64,000 nt of DNA from Kineothrix sp. IPX-CK (GCF_039134705.1 NZ_CP146256.1:930001-994000), one strand, 5' to 3'. Shown: positions 54,211 through 63,120, numbered from the stretch's first letter. Made by a program: numbers and translations. The notes: generated by a model from the letters alone, not told the origin.

Positions 54211-55047
54211 TCATAAATCCCCGCTTTCTTCGGTCTCTTCCATTTCGCTCAAACCTTCCTTTGTTCCATTTCCTGAACTCTCTTTTTTCGGTCTGCCCCG
54301 CCGTTTCACAGCGCTGATCCGTTCCCGTTCTTTCATCCGGTAGCTTTCACCTTCTATAGTTATAAAGCTGCAGTGGTGCACAAAACGGTCAAGAATGGCC
54401 GTTGCCAGTACCGGGTCAAAAAGAATGCTCCCCCATTCATCAAACTGCTTATTGGAAGTAATGATGGTAGAGGCTGTCTCGTATCTTTTGGAAATCACTT
54501 CATAAAGATCGTCCACATTTGTCTGGCCCAGCTTCTTGAGCCCAAACTCATCAATTACCAGCAGATCCGGTGAAATGTATTTCTTCAGTTTCTGGCGGAA
54601 AGAGTTGTCCGCACGGGATATGTATAAATCCTCCATCATTTCCGAAAGCGTGGTGAACAGCACCGTGTACCCCTGTTCAATCGCTTTTATGCCAAGTGCG
54701 ATGGAGAGATGAGTCTTACCGGTTCCGGGAAGTCCGATAAAAGCTATATTTTCTTTTTTCCGGATAAACTCGCAGGTCCCAAGGGCATAGATGACCTGAC
54801 GGTTCAGGCAGGGCTGCCATGAAAAGTTGAATTCTTCCATTGTTTTATGCTGGGGCATGCGCGAACGCTTCATCCGATCGTTACGTCTGTTTCTTGAGCG
54901 GTTAAGATTTTCATCATTTATGAGCAGTTCAAGAAATTCGATATAGGACATCTGTTCCTTTGCTGCCTGTTGGGCCCGCATATCCGCTGTTTGGAGAATT
55001 CCGGCAAGATGGAGCTTTTTTATCTTTTCCTGTAAGGAATCATTCAT
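54211..55047 (-). CDS. istB: IS21-family transposition helper ATPase
   Basis: 278 residues. Walker A GLPGTGKTHLSIALG near residue 104, Walker B LLVIDEFG near 162, sensor region IITSNKQFDEW. A DnaC/DnaA-like AAA+ protein that directs IstA to its target. A basic C-terminal tail (VKRRGRPKK) follows. Overlaps istA by 8 bp. Confidence 0.95.
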   Translation of the reverse strand: MNDSLQEKIKKLHLAGILQTADMRAQQAAKEQMSYIEFLELLINDENLNRSRNRRNDRMKRSRMPQHKTMEEFNFSWQPCLNRQVIYALGTCEFIRKKENIAFIGLPGTGKTHLSIALGIKAIEQGYTVLFTTLSEMMEDLYISRADNSFRQKLKKYISPDLLVIDEFGLKKLGQTNVDDLYEVISKRYETASTIITSNKQFDEWGSILFDPVLATAILDRFVHHCSFITIEGESYRMKERERISAVKRRGRPKKESSGNGTKEGLSEMEETEESGDL

Positions 55048-56521
55048 GGGAGATCACCCCCAGTCCTGTCATTTGACGGTAATCCGACAGTTTCCTGATT
55101 TTGCTTCTTCCTTCCATGGACAGTTCCTGTTCATCCTCCAGTGGAAGATGGTACAGACCGCTTTCACAGATCTTTTTTACTGCCCGGTAGGTAATGTTTC
55201 CATAATGGCATGCCCTTTGGCAGGCCTTGTCTACGGCATCCTCCCCATATTTTTTTCGGAGTGCCAGGATACCGGAAATGCTCCGGTAATGATGGCACTG
55301 GTACATCTCCGTATCCTTAAATGCTTCCAGAAATGCCAGCGCGCCTGTCCCCACCTGTGCCATTTTTTCGCGATAGCTTGACAAAAGCTCCTCCTGTGTT
55401 ATTGTTTTGGTAGATGGGTAATGACTCTTATCCGTCACATGTTCGCCCTTTGCATTCCCGCACAGACTGTGGAGGGCGATCTCTTTTCCGGCATGGTAGA
55501 TTTTCAATAAATGATTCACTTCGATGACATCCACTTCCATTCCGATATAAGTGTAAGGCACGGAATAATAATTGCCGTCATGAACGATATGGCAGTCTGT
55601 CCTTACGGTGGCGGCCCCGGATTTTGAAAAGAGAAAGTCCTGCGCAGGAAGCGGCTTTAAATATGCTTTTTCTGTCTCAAGATATACGGTTTCCGGTTTT
55701 CGGCTTGTAGTCCCGTGTATCCGACGGTTTGCCGTTTCTTTCAGCCATGACAGGAGAAACCGCTTTGCTTCTTCGATTTCTTTAAAATCCCGTCCCTTAA
55801 AGCAGTTTTCTTTTACGTATCTCACGTTCGATTCTACTTTCCCTTTATCGGTTGGTGTGTATACCCGGCACGGATTGGGAAGGAAGCCATAGTGCCCGGC
55901 AAAAGCGGCATAGGTGCGCTGCACGGTCGGCTCATAAAAGTCTGCCTCAACGATAGCAGCCTTTAAGTTGTCGATCTTTACGGTCTGGGGAACTCCGCCA
56001 AAGTACCGGAATGCCTCTGTGTGGCACCGGATGAAGGTCTGCACGCTCTGATCCAGAGTAACAGCAACGTACATGTAGCGGGAGTAGCTCAAAGACATGA
56101 CAAAGATCCATGCTTTGCGCGGTGTTCCATTTACTCTCAAGGTTCCGATATAACCGAAATCTACCTGTGCCTCTTCGCCCGGCAGGGAATGCAGCACCAT
56201 GTAGGCGTGAGGCTGGGATTTCCTTATTTTTTTCACATAATCGCGCAGGGTGGTATAACCGCAGGCAACGCCGAACTCTTTTTGCAGATCCTGGTGGATG
56301 CGGGTAATGGACAATTCCTTGGATAACTGGATTTCTATGTATTCCTTGTATTCATCCAGCATGGACGGCCAGGTTCCCTCCTGTGTTTCCTGTGGCAGCT
56401 CCTTTCCCTGCGTTTCTTCTCTGAGCACTTTGCGTACTGTTTTTCTGTCAATGCTAAGCATCTTCCCAATCTGGGTTTTGTTGTATCCTTTCTGATACAG
56501 AGTCATGATTGTAGTTTTCAT
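55040..56521 (-). CDS. istA: IS21-family transposase
   Basis: 493 residues from MKTTIMTLYQKGYNKTQIGK. N-terminal helix-turn-helix (KTQIGKMLSIDRKTVRKVL); catalytic Asp in EEAQVDFGYIG, second Asp in TVKIDNLKAAI and Glu in TDKGKVESNVRYVK. An in-frame ATG at 56536 is possible, but GGAGG with 5-bp spacing favours 56521. The C-terminal Mu-type beta barrel is present. Confidence 0.94.
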   Translation of the reverse strand: MKTTIMTLYQKGYNKTQIGKMLSIDRKTVRKVLREETQGKELPQETQEGTWPSMLDEYKEYIEIQLSKELSITRIHQDLQKEFGVACGYTTLRDYVKKIRKSQPHAYMVLHSLPGEEAQVDFGYIGTLRVNGTPRKAWIFVMSLSYSRYMYVAVTLDQSVQTFIRCHTEAFRYFGGVPQTVKIDNLKAAIVEADFYEPTVQRTYAAFAGHYGFLPNPCRVYTPTDKGKVESNVRYVKENCFKGRDFKEIEEAKRFLLSWLKETANRRIHGTTSRKPETVYLETEKAYLKPLPAQDFLFSKSGAATVRTDCHIVHDGNYYSVPYTYIGMEVDVIEVNHLLKIYHAGKEIALHSLCGNAKGEHVTDKSHYPSTKTITQEELLSSYREKMAQVGTGALAFLEAFKDTEMYQCHHYRSISGILALRKKYGEDAVDKACQRACHYGNITYRAVKKICESGLYHLPLEDEQELSMEGRSKIRKLSDYRQMTGLGVISHE

Positions 56522-56665
56522 GTCTACCTCCAGCATAATAAAATTTTCCTCCTTATGGGGAGAGTCCTTTGTTACGCTTTCAGTATAACTTGGTCTTTAC
56601 GTTAGGCATAACAAGGTGGGGAATTTTCTCCGCCAAAAGTGGGTATTTTTATTATGCCATTCACA

Positions 56666-56673
56666 GCATCACC
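56666..56673 (+). repeat. Right copy of the 8-bp IS21 target duplication
   Basis: GCATCACC, identical to 53902-53909. Confidence 0.88.
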
Positions 56674-57239
56674 TGTCAGGCAGACAGAAGGGACAAATTT
56701 GACGTCGATCTGGATGCGCTGTCCGGGATAGCTCATGGCTTCGTAAGGCTTAGGGATGTACTTGGGATTTGGAGGTCTTCGTGCCAGAATGCCCTGTTTT
56801 CTCAGGAAGCGATAGAGTCCGGGGATGGAGCGGGAGTATCCCCGCTGCATGAGCTTGACCCAAAGGACGACCAGTCCGGCATCTGGATTGCGTCTGCGCA
56901 TATCCGAAATGAGCTTCCTTTCGGCATCGGTATGCTGGTTGGGGTGATGGTGAGGTTTTCTGGAACGGTCCCTAAGGGATTCGATAGAACCATCAAAACG
57001 ACGTTTCCAACGATAAATATACTGTCTGTTGGTCTTATATCTGACAGCGGCCTTGGAGACACCATACTTATCCGCGTAATGAATGAGAGATAGACGATAC
57101 CTCATATCCTGTGTTATACTAGCCATGCGAGAATACGCTCCTTTGTGTAGGTTTTTGTTGTGGTGACTTAAATATAACACAAAAAGGTATTCTCGCTTTT
57201 TATTATTTAGTTTTGTAACATATGTATTGTAATCCTACA

Positions 57240-57266
57240 CTAACTCATGCTAAAAACAAATTAATA
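57240..57266 (+). repeat. Right copy of the 27-bp target duplication
   Basis: Exact copy of 53379-53405, ending 4 bp before the TTGACT of the next promoter. Confidence 0.85.
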
Positions 57267-57270
57267 AATA

Positions 57271-57299
57271 TTGACTCAGAAAATAATATATGTTATCTT
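57271..57299 (+). promoter_or_regulatory. Promoter of the rsgA leader
   Basis: TTGACT at 57271-57276, 17 bp, TATCTT at 57294-57299. Confidence 0.55.
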
Positions 57300-57361
57300 G
57301 ATAATAATTGGAAGTCACATATCCAAAATAAAGCTTAAGCAATTTCGAAAGGAGATAAACT

Positions 57362-57400
57362 ATGAAAAAATCGAATGTAAATGAGGTAGTTGCAGACTAA
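57362..57400 (+). CDS. 12-codon leader ORF upstream of rsgA
   Basis: GGAG at 57351-57354, then MKKSNVNEVVAD and stop. No single amino acid is repeated as in classic attenuators, although Val (3) and Asn (2) are frequent. An intrinsic terminator follows 78 bp later. Confidence 0.5.
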   Translation: MKKSNVNEVVAD

Positions 57401-57477
57401 TTGAATATTGGGCATGTTATAAGATGAATTTCTTGGAATGCCACTTTTATACTCTTATGAATAGCTTAACTTACGTT

Positions 57478-57504
57478 AAACACATGATAGGATGTGTTTT
57501 TTTT
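57478..57504 (+). terminator. Terminator in the rsgA leader (possible attenuator)
   Basis: AAACACAT/ATGTGTTT (57478-57485 with 57492-57499) with a T run to 57504. TTAAC/GTTAA just before it overlaps the stem and could compete. The next gene begins 129 bp downstream without another clear promoter. Confidence 0.75.
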
Positions 57505-57632
57505 GTACTCTTTTTTCGTGGATCGTATCGCAGTTGTAGCTTTTATGGGCTTTTACTGTGGCTTTTTTATGCCCTTTTTTGATTGGTTGATATGCTGTTT
57601 ATTGCAATGAGAAGGAAAGAGAGGCGCTATAT

Positions 57633-58643
57633 TTGAAAGAAAGAATCGAAGGTTTTGTTACGGCAGTTCATAGGGATCGCTATGAGGTATATGTAAATGG
57701 TGAGAATTTTTATGCAAGATTAAAAACGGGAGTTTATTATTCGGATGAACGAGAAGAGGAGTTCCCCACAGTAGGGGATAATGTTGTATTAGCATATAAT
57801 TCCACGGGAGACAGTCTGATAATCAAGACGAAGGAAAGAAAATCTAAGTTTTCAAGAAAAGATCCGGATATTGGAAAGGGAGAGCAGATTATTGCTGCGA
57901 ATTTTGATTATGTTTTTATTATGATGTCACTTAATTTCGACTTTAATCTCAAACGTCTGGAGCGATATATAACTGCTTCATGGCAAAGCGGAGCACAGCC
58001 GGTCATTGTACTTACAAAGACGGATATCGCAGAAGATGTGGAGAAAAAAGTGGAATTGGTCAGTCAAATAGCATTGGGTGCGGATATTTATACGGTTAGT
58101 ACAATTACAGGCGAAGGGATGGAACCGCTGAAAAAGTATTTAGAACCGGATAAGACAATTGTATTCTTAGGCTCATCAGGAGTTGGAAAATCTACTTTCA
58201 CTAACTATTTACTCGGAAGAGAAGTTATGGAGACGGCGGGGATTAGAGAAGAGGATTCCAAAGGCCATCATACGACAACCCACCGTCAGCTGTTTGTATT
58301 GGATAATGGCACAAAGATTATTGACACACCGGGAATGCGGGAGCTGGGTATGTGGATTGTTGAAGATGGAATGGATTATAGTTTTTCTGATATAATCAGT
58401 TTGGCTGTGCAATGCAGATTCAGCGACTGTACTCATACGGGCGAGCCGGATTGTGCGGTTAGAAGCGCTTTGCAAAATGGGACATTAACCGATGCCAGAT
58501 GGAAAAATTATTTAAAGCTTCAAAGAGAATCAGATTTTCAAGCAGAAAAAGAAAGCAGAAATAAATCGAGAGAGAGTAAGAAGACTAATAAAAAAATGGT
58601 GAGGAATTCGTCAAAAGTAAATAGCAAAATGGAGGAATGGTAA
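57633..58643 (+). CDS. rsgA: Ribosome small subunit-dependent GTPase A
   Basis: 336 residues with a TTG start (GAGAGG 8 bp upstream). OB fold, then a circularly permuted GTPase: G4 LTKTD near 127, G1 GSSGVGKST near 182, G3 DTPGMRELG near 233; zinc motif CRFSDCTHTGEPDC near 262-275. RsgA checks late 30S maturation and is inhibited by ppGpp. An unusual Lys/Ser/Arg tail (about residues 305-336) follows. Its place among accessory genes behind its own leader suggests a second copy rather than the housekeeping gene. Confidence 0.92.
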   Translation: MKERIEGFVTAVHRDRYEVYVNGENFYARLKTGVYYSDEREEEFPTVGDNVVLAYNSTGDSLIIKTKERKSKFSRKDPDIGKGEQIIAANFDYVFIMMSLNFDFNLKRLERYITASWQSGAQPVIVLTKTDIAEDVEKKVELVSQIALGADIYTVSTITGEGMEPLKKYLEPDKTIVFLGSSGVGKSTFTNYLLGREVMETAGIREEDSKGHHTTTHRQLFVLDNGTKIIDTPGMRELGMWIVEDGMDYSFSDIISLAVQCRFSDCTHTGEPDCAVRSALQNGTLTDARWKNYLKLQRESDFQAEKESRNKSRESKKTNKKMVRNSSKVNSKMEEW

Positions 58644-59281
58644 TGGAGATTGAAAGCGCGGGGAATGAGATGAGAAATCTAATAATAAGAAAAGAAACCA
58701 AAGATGATTATTATAATGCGGAATATATGACGAAGAAAGCCTTCTGGAATCTGCATCGTCCGGGATGTGATGAGCATTATCTGGTTCATTTGCTTAGAGG
58801 CAGTGCAGACTACATGGAAGATCTAAGCCGGGTTGCAGAATTAGACAATAAAATCGTGGGAGGGATTTATTATTCCAAAGCATATGTCCTGGATGGAAAT
58901 GCGAGGGCGGATGTGTTGACTTTTGGACCGCTATGTGTAGATCCGGATTACCAAAACAAAGGCATAGGAGGAAAATTGTTAGAGATAACGATAAAAGAAG
59001 CAAGAGAACAAGGATATAAGGGAATTATTATCTTTGGTGAACCGGGATATTATCCTAAGCATGGATTTAAGACTTGTGATCGATATGGAATCACCACGAA
59101 AGAAGGGAAGAACTTTGATGCGTTCATGGGGTATGAGATAGTACCGAATGCTTTTGGCGATATTCATGGAGAGTTTTATGAATCAGAAATATTTGAACAA
59201 TTATATACGGACAGAGTGGAAGAATATGATAAGAAATTTCCTTATATGGAGAAATTAAAACTACCGGGACAATGGTCGTGA
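58643..59281 (+). CDS. GNAT-family N-acetyltransferase
   Basis: 212 residues. The acetyl-CoA loop is CVDPDYQNKGIGGKLLE near 98, followed by GIIIFGEPGYYPKHGF, as in YhbS-like acetyltransferases. GGAGG at 58631-58635 supports the ATG at 58643, which overlaps the rsgA stop by one base; 58637 is also in frame. Translational coupling suggests a role linked to RsgA or simple cotransfer. Substrate unknown. Confidence 0.88.
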   Translation: MEIESAGNEMRNLIIRKETKDDYYNAEYMTKKAFWNLHRPGCDEHYLVHLLRGSADYMEDLSRVAELDNKIVGGIYYSKAYVLDGNARADVLTFGPLCVDPDYQNKGIGGKLLEITIKEAREQGYKGIIIFGEPGYYPKHGFKTCDRYGITTKEGKNFDAFMGYEIVPNAFGDIHGEFYESEIFEQLYTDRVEEYDKKFPYMEKLKLPGQWS

Positions 59282-59305
59282 AACGCATTTTCAATAATAT
59301 GTTCT

Positions 59306-59316
59306 AAAATAATATT
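59306..59316 (+). repeat. Left copy of the 11-bp IS4 target duplication
   Basis: AAAATAATATT, repeated exactly at 60889-60899. Confidence 0.82.
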
Positions 59317-60888
59317 CTTGAGTTTCCGTAAAATGTAATTTTTAAAAAATATAACTTCTCCTAAAGTACCAATCTGTCTTTTTTTTGAAAAATAAAAGGA
59401 CAATACTTCGAATAGAGTCACCGAAACAAGCCCCGTGGGAACCGGACTTTGGGAGAAATATTATGTTATCTATTTATGCGATCAGCTTAAAGCAAAGTTG
59501 ACGGTATGCAGGACGTTTTGTTCTGAACCAAAGCCTGACACCTTCTTTTGCATACGACAGTATACCAGAGATACCTTTCGCTAATCGGTAATAGCAGAAT
59601 TGAACTTTTTCCTTTATAGGAGCTGCTGTCTGTATGATTGAAACTTTTAGGGCATTTGTTTCTGCTTTCATTGAAACCAGCGCAAGAAATGCCATACACA
59701 TGGTAATGTAAAAATTTAGAGCATTGATTGCTTTCAGTTTCCGAACTCGGAAGTTTTCGAACTGGAAGACCTGTTTCTTGCAGCGGAAATATTCCTCGAT
59801 GCGCCAGCGGGAGAAATAAAGTCTTGCAATCCGGATTACATCATCTCTGGATTTTAATTCTTTGTTCGTTGCGAGCATCATCGGATACTCTGTGATGCCA
59901 TAGACAAGAACCAGAAAAATGTCTTTTCTGGATGCGGTGATCTGAACCTTCACATGGGATAGATAAGCCTCCCGTTTTTTACCTTTATAGAATACAGGTG
60001 TCGTGATTTTACCTTTCCGACGATTTCGAAGTTCTGTGGCAGCTACCCATTTGTTATGGAAAAGGAGCTTTCTTTTAGCAGTAAGCCGAATCACATAGTC
60101 CTGTTTTAATTCATCAAGCTTAAGGAACATCTTATTATCATCATAGCCCCGGTCCATAACAAAAGTAGCTTTTCCAAACATTGCTTTTCCACGCTCCATG
60201 GCATCGAAGGTAACGCTATTGACAGAGGTGAAGGTCTTTTCTTTTGAAGAATGGATTTTGGAGTAAATGCTGACAGGATGATTGTCTTTTGTCATGACAC
60301 AGGCCTCTGTTACATGGTAGCCTTTCTCGTAGACATTTTTTGTTTTAGTACTTTTGGAACCATCCCTTACCATACCAAGAGCCTCAAACTTATATCCGTC
60401 AGGCTTGATGACGTCACTGTCATCGATATGGATTACCGGATCATCGGGCACCCATTTACGAACAGTTTGAAGATAAGAAAGTAAGGCTTGTTTGGAAGTC
60501 CCTTTATTTAAATGTCTGGTAAGGCGCTCAACACTGTTGACCTTTTTAGAGTCTTCGTGAAGTTGATCTGCAATATCAGTCAGAAGACAACTACCAGAAG
60601 CTAACATGCCATAGGTCATGTCCGAAGTAAACTTTTTGTCCGGTTTGGAAAGCTTACGGGATATTTTGTTTGAAAAAGATAAAATTTCACGTTTCAAAGT
60701 GTAGGTTTTTGTAGTAGAATTAAGCATGAGGAATCCCTTTCTTTATTGTTTAGTGTAGATTTTGTTTCGCAACTTAATTCTACTACAAAAGGACTGGTGA
60801 TTCCTTATATTTTGGGCATTTTCTGAAAGTTGTTCATTGCATTACTAGTGAAACAAGGGGTTTGTGGATAAAACTACGAAAACTCAAG
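59317..60888 (-). mobile_element. IS4-family insertion sequence, complete
   Basis: 1,572 bp with inverted ends CTTGAGTTTCCGTA (left) and CTTGAGTTTTCGTA (right, minus strand; one mismatch) and an 11-bp target duplication, the normal length for IS4. One intact transposase gene on the minus strand. It inserted just upstream of the promoter of the T-box controlled alaS gene. Confidence 0.9.
59474..60727 (-). CDS. IS4-family DDE transposase
   Basis: 417 residues. Catalytic residues: Asp in VIHIDDSDVIK near 98, Asp in FVMDRGYDDNKM near 192, and Glu in the YREK signature YFSRWRIEEYFRCKK near 310. No frameshift seen, so it may be active. Confidence 0.93.
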   Translation of the reverse strand: MLNSTTKTYTLKREILSFSNKISRKLSKPDKKFTSDMTYGMLASGSCLLTDIADQLHEDSKKVNSVERLTRHLNKGTSKQALLSYLQTVRKWVPDDPVIHIDDSDVIKPDGYKFEALGMVRDGSKSTKTKNVYEKGYHVTEACVMTKDNHPVSIYSKIHSSKEKTFTSVNSVTFDAMERGKAMFGKATFVMDRGYDDNKMFLKLDELKQDYVIRLTAKRKLLFHNKWVAATELRNRRKGKITTPVFYKGKKREAYLSHVKVQITASRKDIFLVLVYGITEYPMMLATNKELKSRDDVIRIARLYFSRWRIEEYFRCKKQVFQFENFRVRKLKAINALNFYITMCMAFLALVSMKAETNALKVSIIQTAAPIKEKVQFCYYRLAKGISGILSYAKEGVRLWFRTKRPAYRQLCFKLIA

Positions 60889-60899
60889 AAAATAATATT
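60889..60899 (+). repeat. Right copy of the 11-bp IS4 target duplication
   Basis: AAAATAATATT, identical to 59306-59316; ends 3 bp before the alaS -35 box. Confidence 0.82.
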
Positions 60900-60902
60900 C
60901 AA

Positions 60903-60932
60903 TTGACAGATACAGTTCCGACGTGATACTAT
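60903..60932 (+). promoter_or_regulatory. Promoter of the T-box leader
   Basis: TTGACA at 60903-60908, 18 bp, TACTAT at 60927-60932. Confidence 0.7.
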
Positions 60933-60939
60933 ACACCTA

Positions 60940-61222
60940 ACTTAAAACGAAAAGGCTTTGATGAGGAATAGTAAGTATTAGGGATTTCACAGAGAGAAGA
61001 TGGATGGTGCGAATCTTCATTGATCTAATATGGAAGCAGCCTCTGAGCTTTGAACCGAACAGTATAATCTTAGTAGGCTTCAACGGAATTCCGCCGTTAT
61101 TTTGGAAACAATATCGGAGATATCCCGTATTGATTGAGAGCAGAGAAATCTGAAATTAGGTGGTAACACGGACATGATAGTTCGCCCTAAGTTGACAATG
61201 AGTCAGCTTAGGGCTTTTTGTT
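60940..61222 (+). ncRNA. T-box riboswitch, alanine-specific
   Basis: Stem I has an AGTA loop-E strand at 60970-60973 facing GAA-GCA at 61034-61038 across a TATTAG/CTAATA helix; the specifier is GCA (61036-61038), an Ala codon. The T-box AGGTGGTAACACGG starts at 61158, with TGGT (61161-61164) able to pair with the ACCA end of uncharged tRNA-Ala. The terminator is 61184-61196 with 61202-61214 (one G-T pair) followed by T5. Uncharged tRNA-Ala would switch the gene on. Confidence 0.93.
61184..61222 (+). terminator. T-box terminator
   Basis: GCCCTAAGTTGAC/GTCAGCTTAGGGC stem, then TTTTTG. Confidence 0.9.
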
Positions 61223-61252
61223 TTGAGTAAATAAACAGAAAGGAGCATTTTA

Positions 61253-63034
61253 ATGACAGCAAATGAATTAAGAACAATGTATGTAAATTTTTTTGAAGAA
61301 AGGGGGCACAAAGAAATTGCATCTGCTTCACTTTTGCCGGAAAATGATCCGATGGTTTTATTTACTACTGCAGGGATGCACCCCTTAGTGCCTTATCTGC
61401 TTGGTGAGAATCATCCCCAGGGAAAGCGCCTTACAGATATTCAAAAATGTGTAAGGACCGGAGATGTTGAGGAGGTTGGGGACGATACACATTTAACATT
61501 TTTTGAAATGCTGGGGAATTGGTCATTAGGAGATTATTTCAAGGAAGAAGCAATATCAATGAGTTTTGATTTACTGACAAATGTTCTGAATATCCCCGTA
61601 GAACGTCTTGCGGTAACTGTTTTTGCAGGTGATTTACTTGTACCGAAGGATATTGAGACCGGGGTCATATGGAAGAACAAGGGGTTAAAAGAGGAACAAA
61701 TATTTTACTATGGCAGAGAAGAAAATTGGTGGGGCCCCGCAGGACAGACGGGACCGTGCGGTCCGGATACAGAGATATTTTATGATATGGGAAAGCCAAA
61801 GTGCAGCATAGATTGTGGACCATCATGTAAATGCGGGAAATATGTTGAGATATGGAACAATGTATTTATGCAATTTAATAAAGAGGCGGATGGAAGCTTT
61901 AAAGAATTAAAGCAGAAAAATGTGGACACAGGTATGGGGCTTGAAAGAGTTTTGACAGTATTTAATGGAAAAACCAATGTTTATGACACAGAATTATTTG
62001 TACCCGTAATGACTCATTTAAATAATCTTATAAGTGGATTGAATAAGCAAATGTCAATGAGAAATAAACGGATTATCTGTGAGCATATTAGAGCTGTCAG
62101 TTTTATTCTGGGGGATTCCAAGAGGATTAGTCCGTCTAATACGGAACAGGGCTATATCTTACGACGTTTGATCCGCAGGATGATAAGGCTGTTTAAGAAA
62201 TCAGGAATAGATCACAATTTTTTATGCGATTTGGCGAGAGTCATAATCGATCAGTATAAGAATATCTATAAAGAGCTTGGTGAAAATGAAAACTTTATCG
62301 TAGACCAGTTACAAAAGGAATTTGAATTATTTACAAAAACATTGGATGCCGGTTTAAAAAAGGCGGAAAAGTGTCTTGAAAGCGTTGGAGCAAACGGTAT
62401 TCTAAATGGAGAGCTGGCATTTAAATTATTCGACACATATGGTTTCCCGATTGAGTTTACTTGTGAATTGGCACAGGAAAAGGGATGTCGCGTTGATTTA
62501 GAGGAATTCCAAAGCAAATATTCAGAGCATCAGAGCAAATCGAGAAATGGTGCAGGAGAGAAATTCAAAGGCGGATTAGCTGACAATAGTATACAGACAG
62601 CCAGACTCCATACAGCAACACATTTATTAAACGGCGCGTTACGTAAAGTACTTGGAAATGAGATATATCAAAGAGGAAGTAATATTACGCCTGAAAGACT
62701 TCGGTTTGATTTTTCTTTTAACAGGAAAGTGACGGAGGAAGAACTCGCAGAAATTTCAAGAATTGTTAATGAGGCAATTGAAAAGAAGATAAAAGTATCT
62801 ATGAAAGAAATGGCGATCGAGGAGGCTTATCAATCAGGTGCGATTGGAGTATTTTCGAGCAAATATGAAGAAAAAGTAAAAGTCTATTCCATACCGGGTT
62901 ACTCCAACGAGATCTGTGGAGGACCGCATGCGGAGAATACAGGAGAACTAGGCGCTTTCAAGATCATTAAGGAAGAAGCTTCTTCAGCGGGAGTAAGGCG
63001 AATAAAAGCGGTAATTTTGAATGAGTCTGAATGA
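61253..63034 (+). CDS. Short alanyl-tRNA synthetase (second type)
   Basis: 593 residues against about 880 for the usual bacterial AlaRS. The class II core ([19 protein letters not shown], then [18 protein letters not shown]) and the editing domain with its zinc set HTATH (453-457) and CGGPH (555-559) are present; the C-terminal dimerisation C-Ala domain is missing. The ending is natural, with a terminator behind it, so this is a compact form, not a truncation. From memory it resembles the short AlaRS of candidate-phyla (CPR) bacteria more than the Firmicute housekeeping enzyme. Controlled by the Ala T-box. Confidence 0.85.
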   Translation: MTANELRTMYVNFFEERGHKEIASASLLPENDPMVLFTTAGMHPLVPYLLGENHPQGKRLTDIQKCVRTGDVEEVGDDTHLTFFEMLGNWSLGDYFKEEAISMSFDLLTNVLNIPVERLAVTVFAGDLLVPKDIETGVIWKNKGLKEEQIFYYGREENWWGPAGQTGPCGPDTEIFYDMGKPKCSIDCGPSCKCGKYVEIWNNVFMQFNKEADGSFKELKQKNVDTGMGLERVLTVFNGKTNVYDTELFVPVMTHLNNLISGLNKQMSMRNKRIICEHIRAVSFILGDSKRISPSNTEQGYILRRLIRRMIRLFKKSGIDHNFLCDLARVIIDQYKNIYKELGENENFIVDQLQKEFELFTKTLDAGLKKAEKCLESVGANGILNGELAFKLFDTYGFPIEFTCELAQEKGCRVDLEEFQSKYSEHQSKSRNGAGEKFKGGLADNSIQTARLHTATHLLNGALRKVLGNEIYQRGSNITPERLRFDFSFNRKVTEEELAEISRIVNEAIEKKIKVSMKEMAIEEAYQSGAIGVFSSKYEEKVKVYSIPGYSNEICGGPHAENTGELGAFKIIKEEASSAGVRRIKAVILNESE

Positions 63035-63083
63035 GTATTTTGGAGAACCTGCATGTATTGCAACGAAATAGTGAAATAATTTG

Positions 63084-63120
63084 AAGAAGTGTGACATACA
63101 GGTGTCATACTTCTTTTGTT
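63084..63120 (+). terminator. Terminator after the short alaS
   Basis: AAGAAGTGTGACA/TGTCATACTTCTT (63084-63096 with 63103-63115, one G-T pair) followed by TTGTTAT. Confidence 0.75.

Larger units (their letters stand above)
53910..56665 (-). mobile_element. IS21-family insertion sequence (istA-istB), complete
   Basis: 2,756 bp. Ends TGTGATTG (left) and TGTGAATGGCA (right, minus strand) with inner repeats GCGGAGAAAATTCCCCAC at 53941-53958 and inverted at 56616-56633, about 31 bp in from each end, as in multi-repeat IS21 ends. 8-bp target duplication. Genes istA, istB and a small third gene run on the minus strand. All appear intact, so the element may be active and inserted recently. Confidence 0.92.
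53427..57126 (-). pseudogene. IS481-like DDE transposase interrupted by an IS21-family element
   Basis: The N-terminal part (57126 to 56674) carries a helix-turn-helix domain (YADKYGVSKAAVRYKTNR) and the first catalytic Asp (RIQIDVKFVP). The C-terminal part (53909 to 53427) carries the second Asp (CVQTDNGQEF) and the Glu (HNGKVERSH). The break is at the codons for Gly-Asp in TGDA, and both parts are in the same frame across the 8-bp duplication, so exact excision would restore a 311-residue protein. AAGGAGCG precedes the ATG at 57126. Confidence 0.88.
53406..57239 (-). mobile_element. IS481-like insertion sequence, split by an IS21-family element
   Basis: Ends begin TGTAGG on both strands; the 25-bp imperfect inverted ends share ACATATGTTAC (left 53406-53430, right 57215-57239). 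Flanked by a 27-bp direct repeat. Without the nested element the length is 1,070 bp, normal for IS481-type elements. A target duplication of 27 bp is unusual for IS481 and recalls IS1202, which is related. It carries a single DDE transposase gene on the minus strand. Confidence 0.85.
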
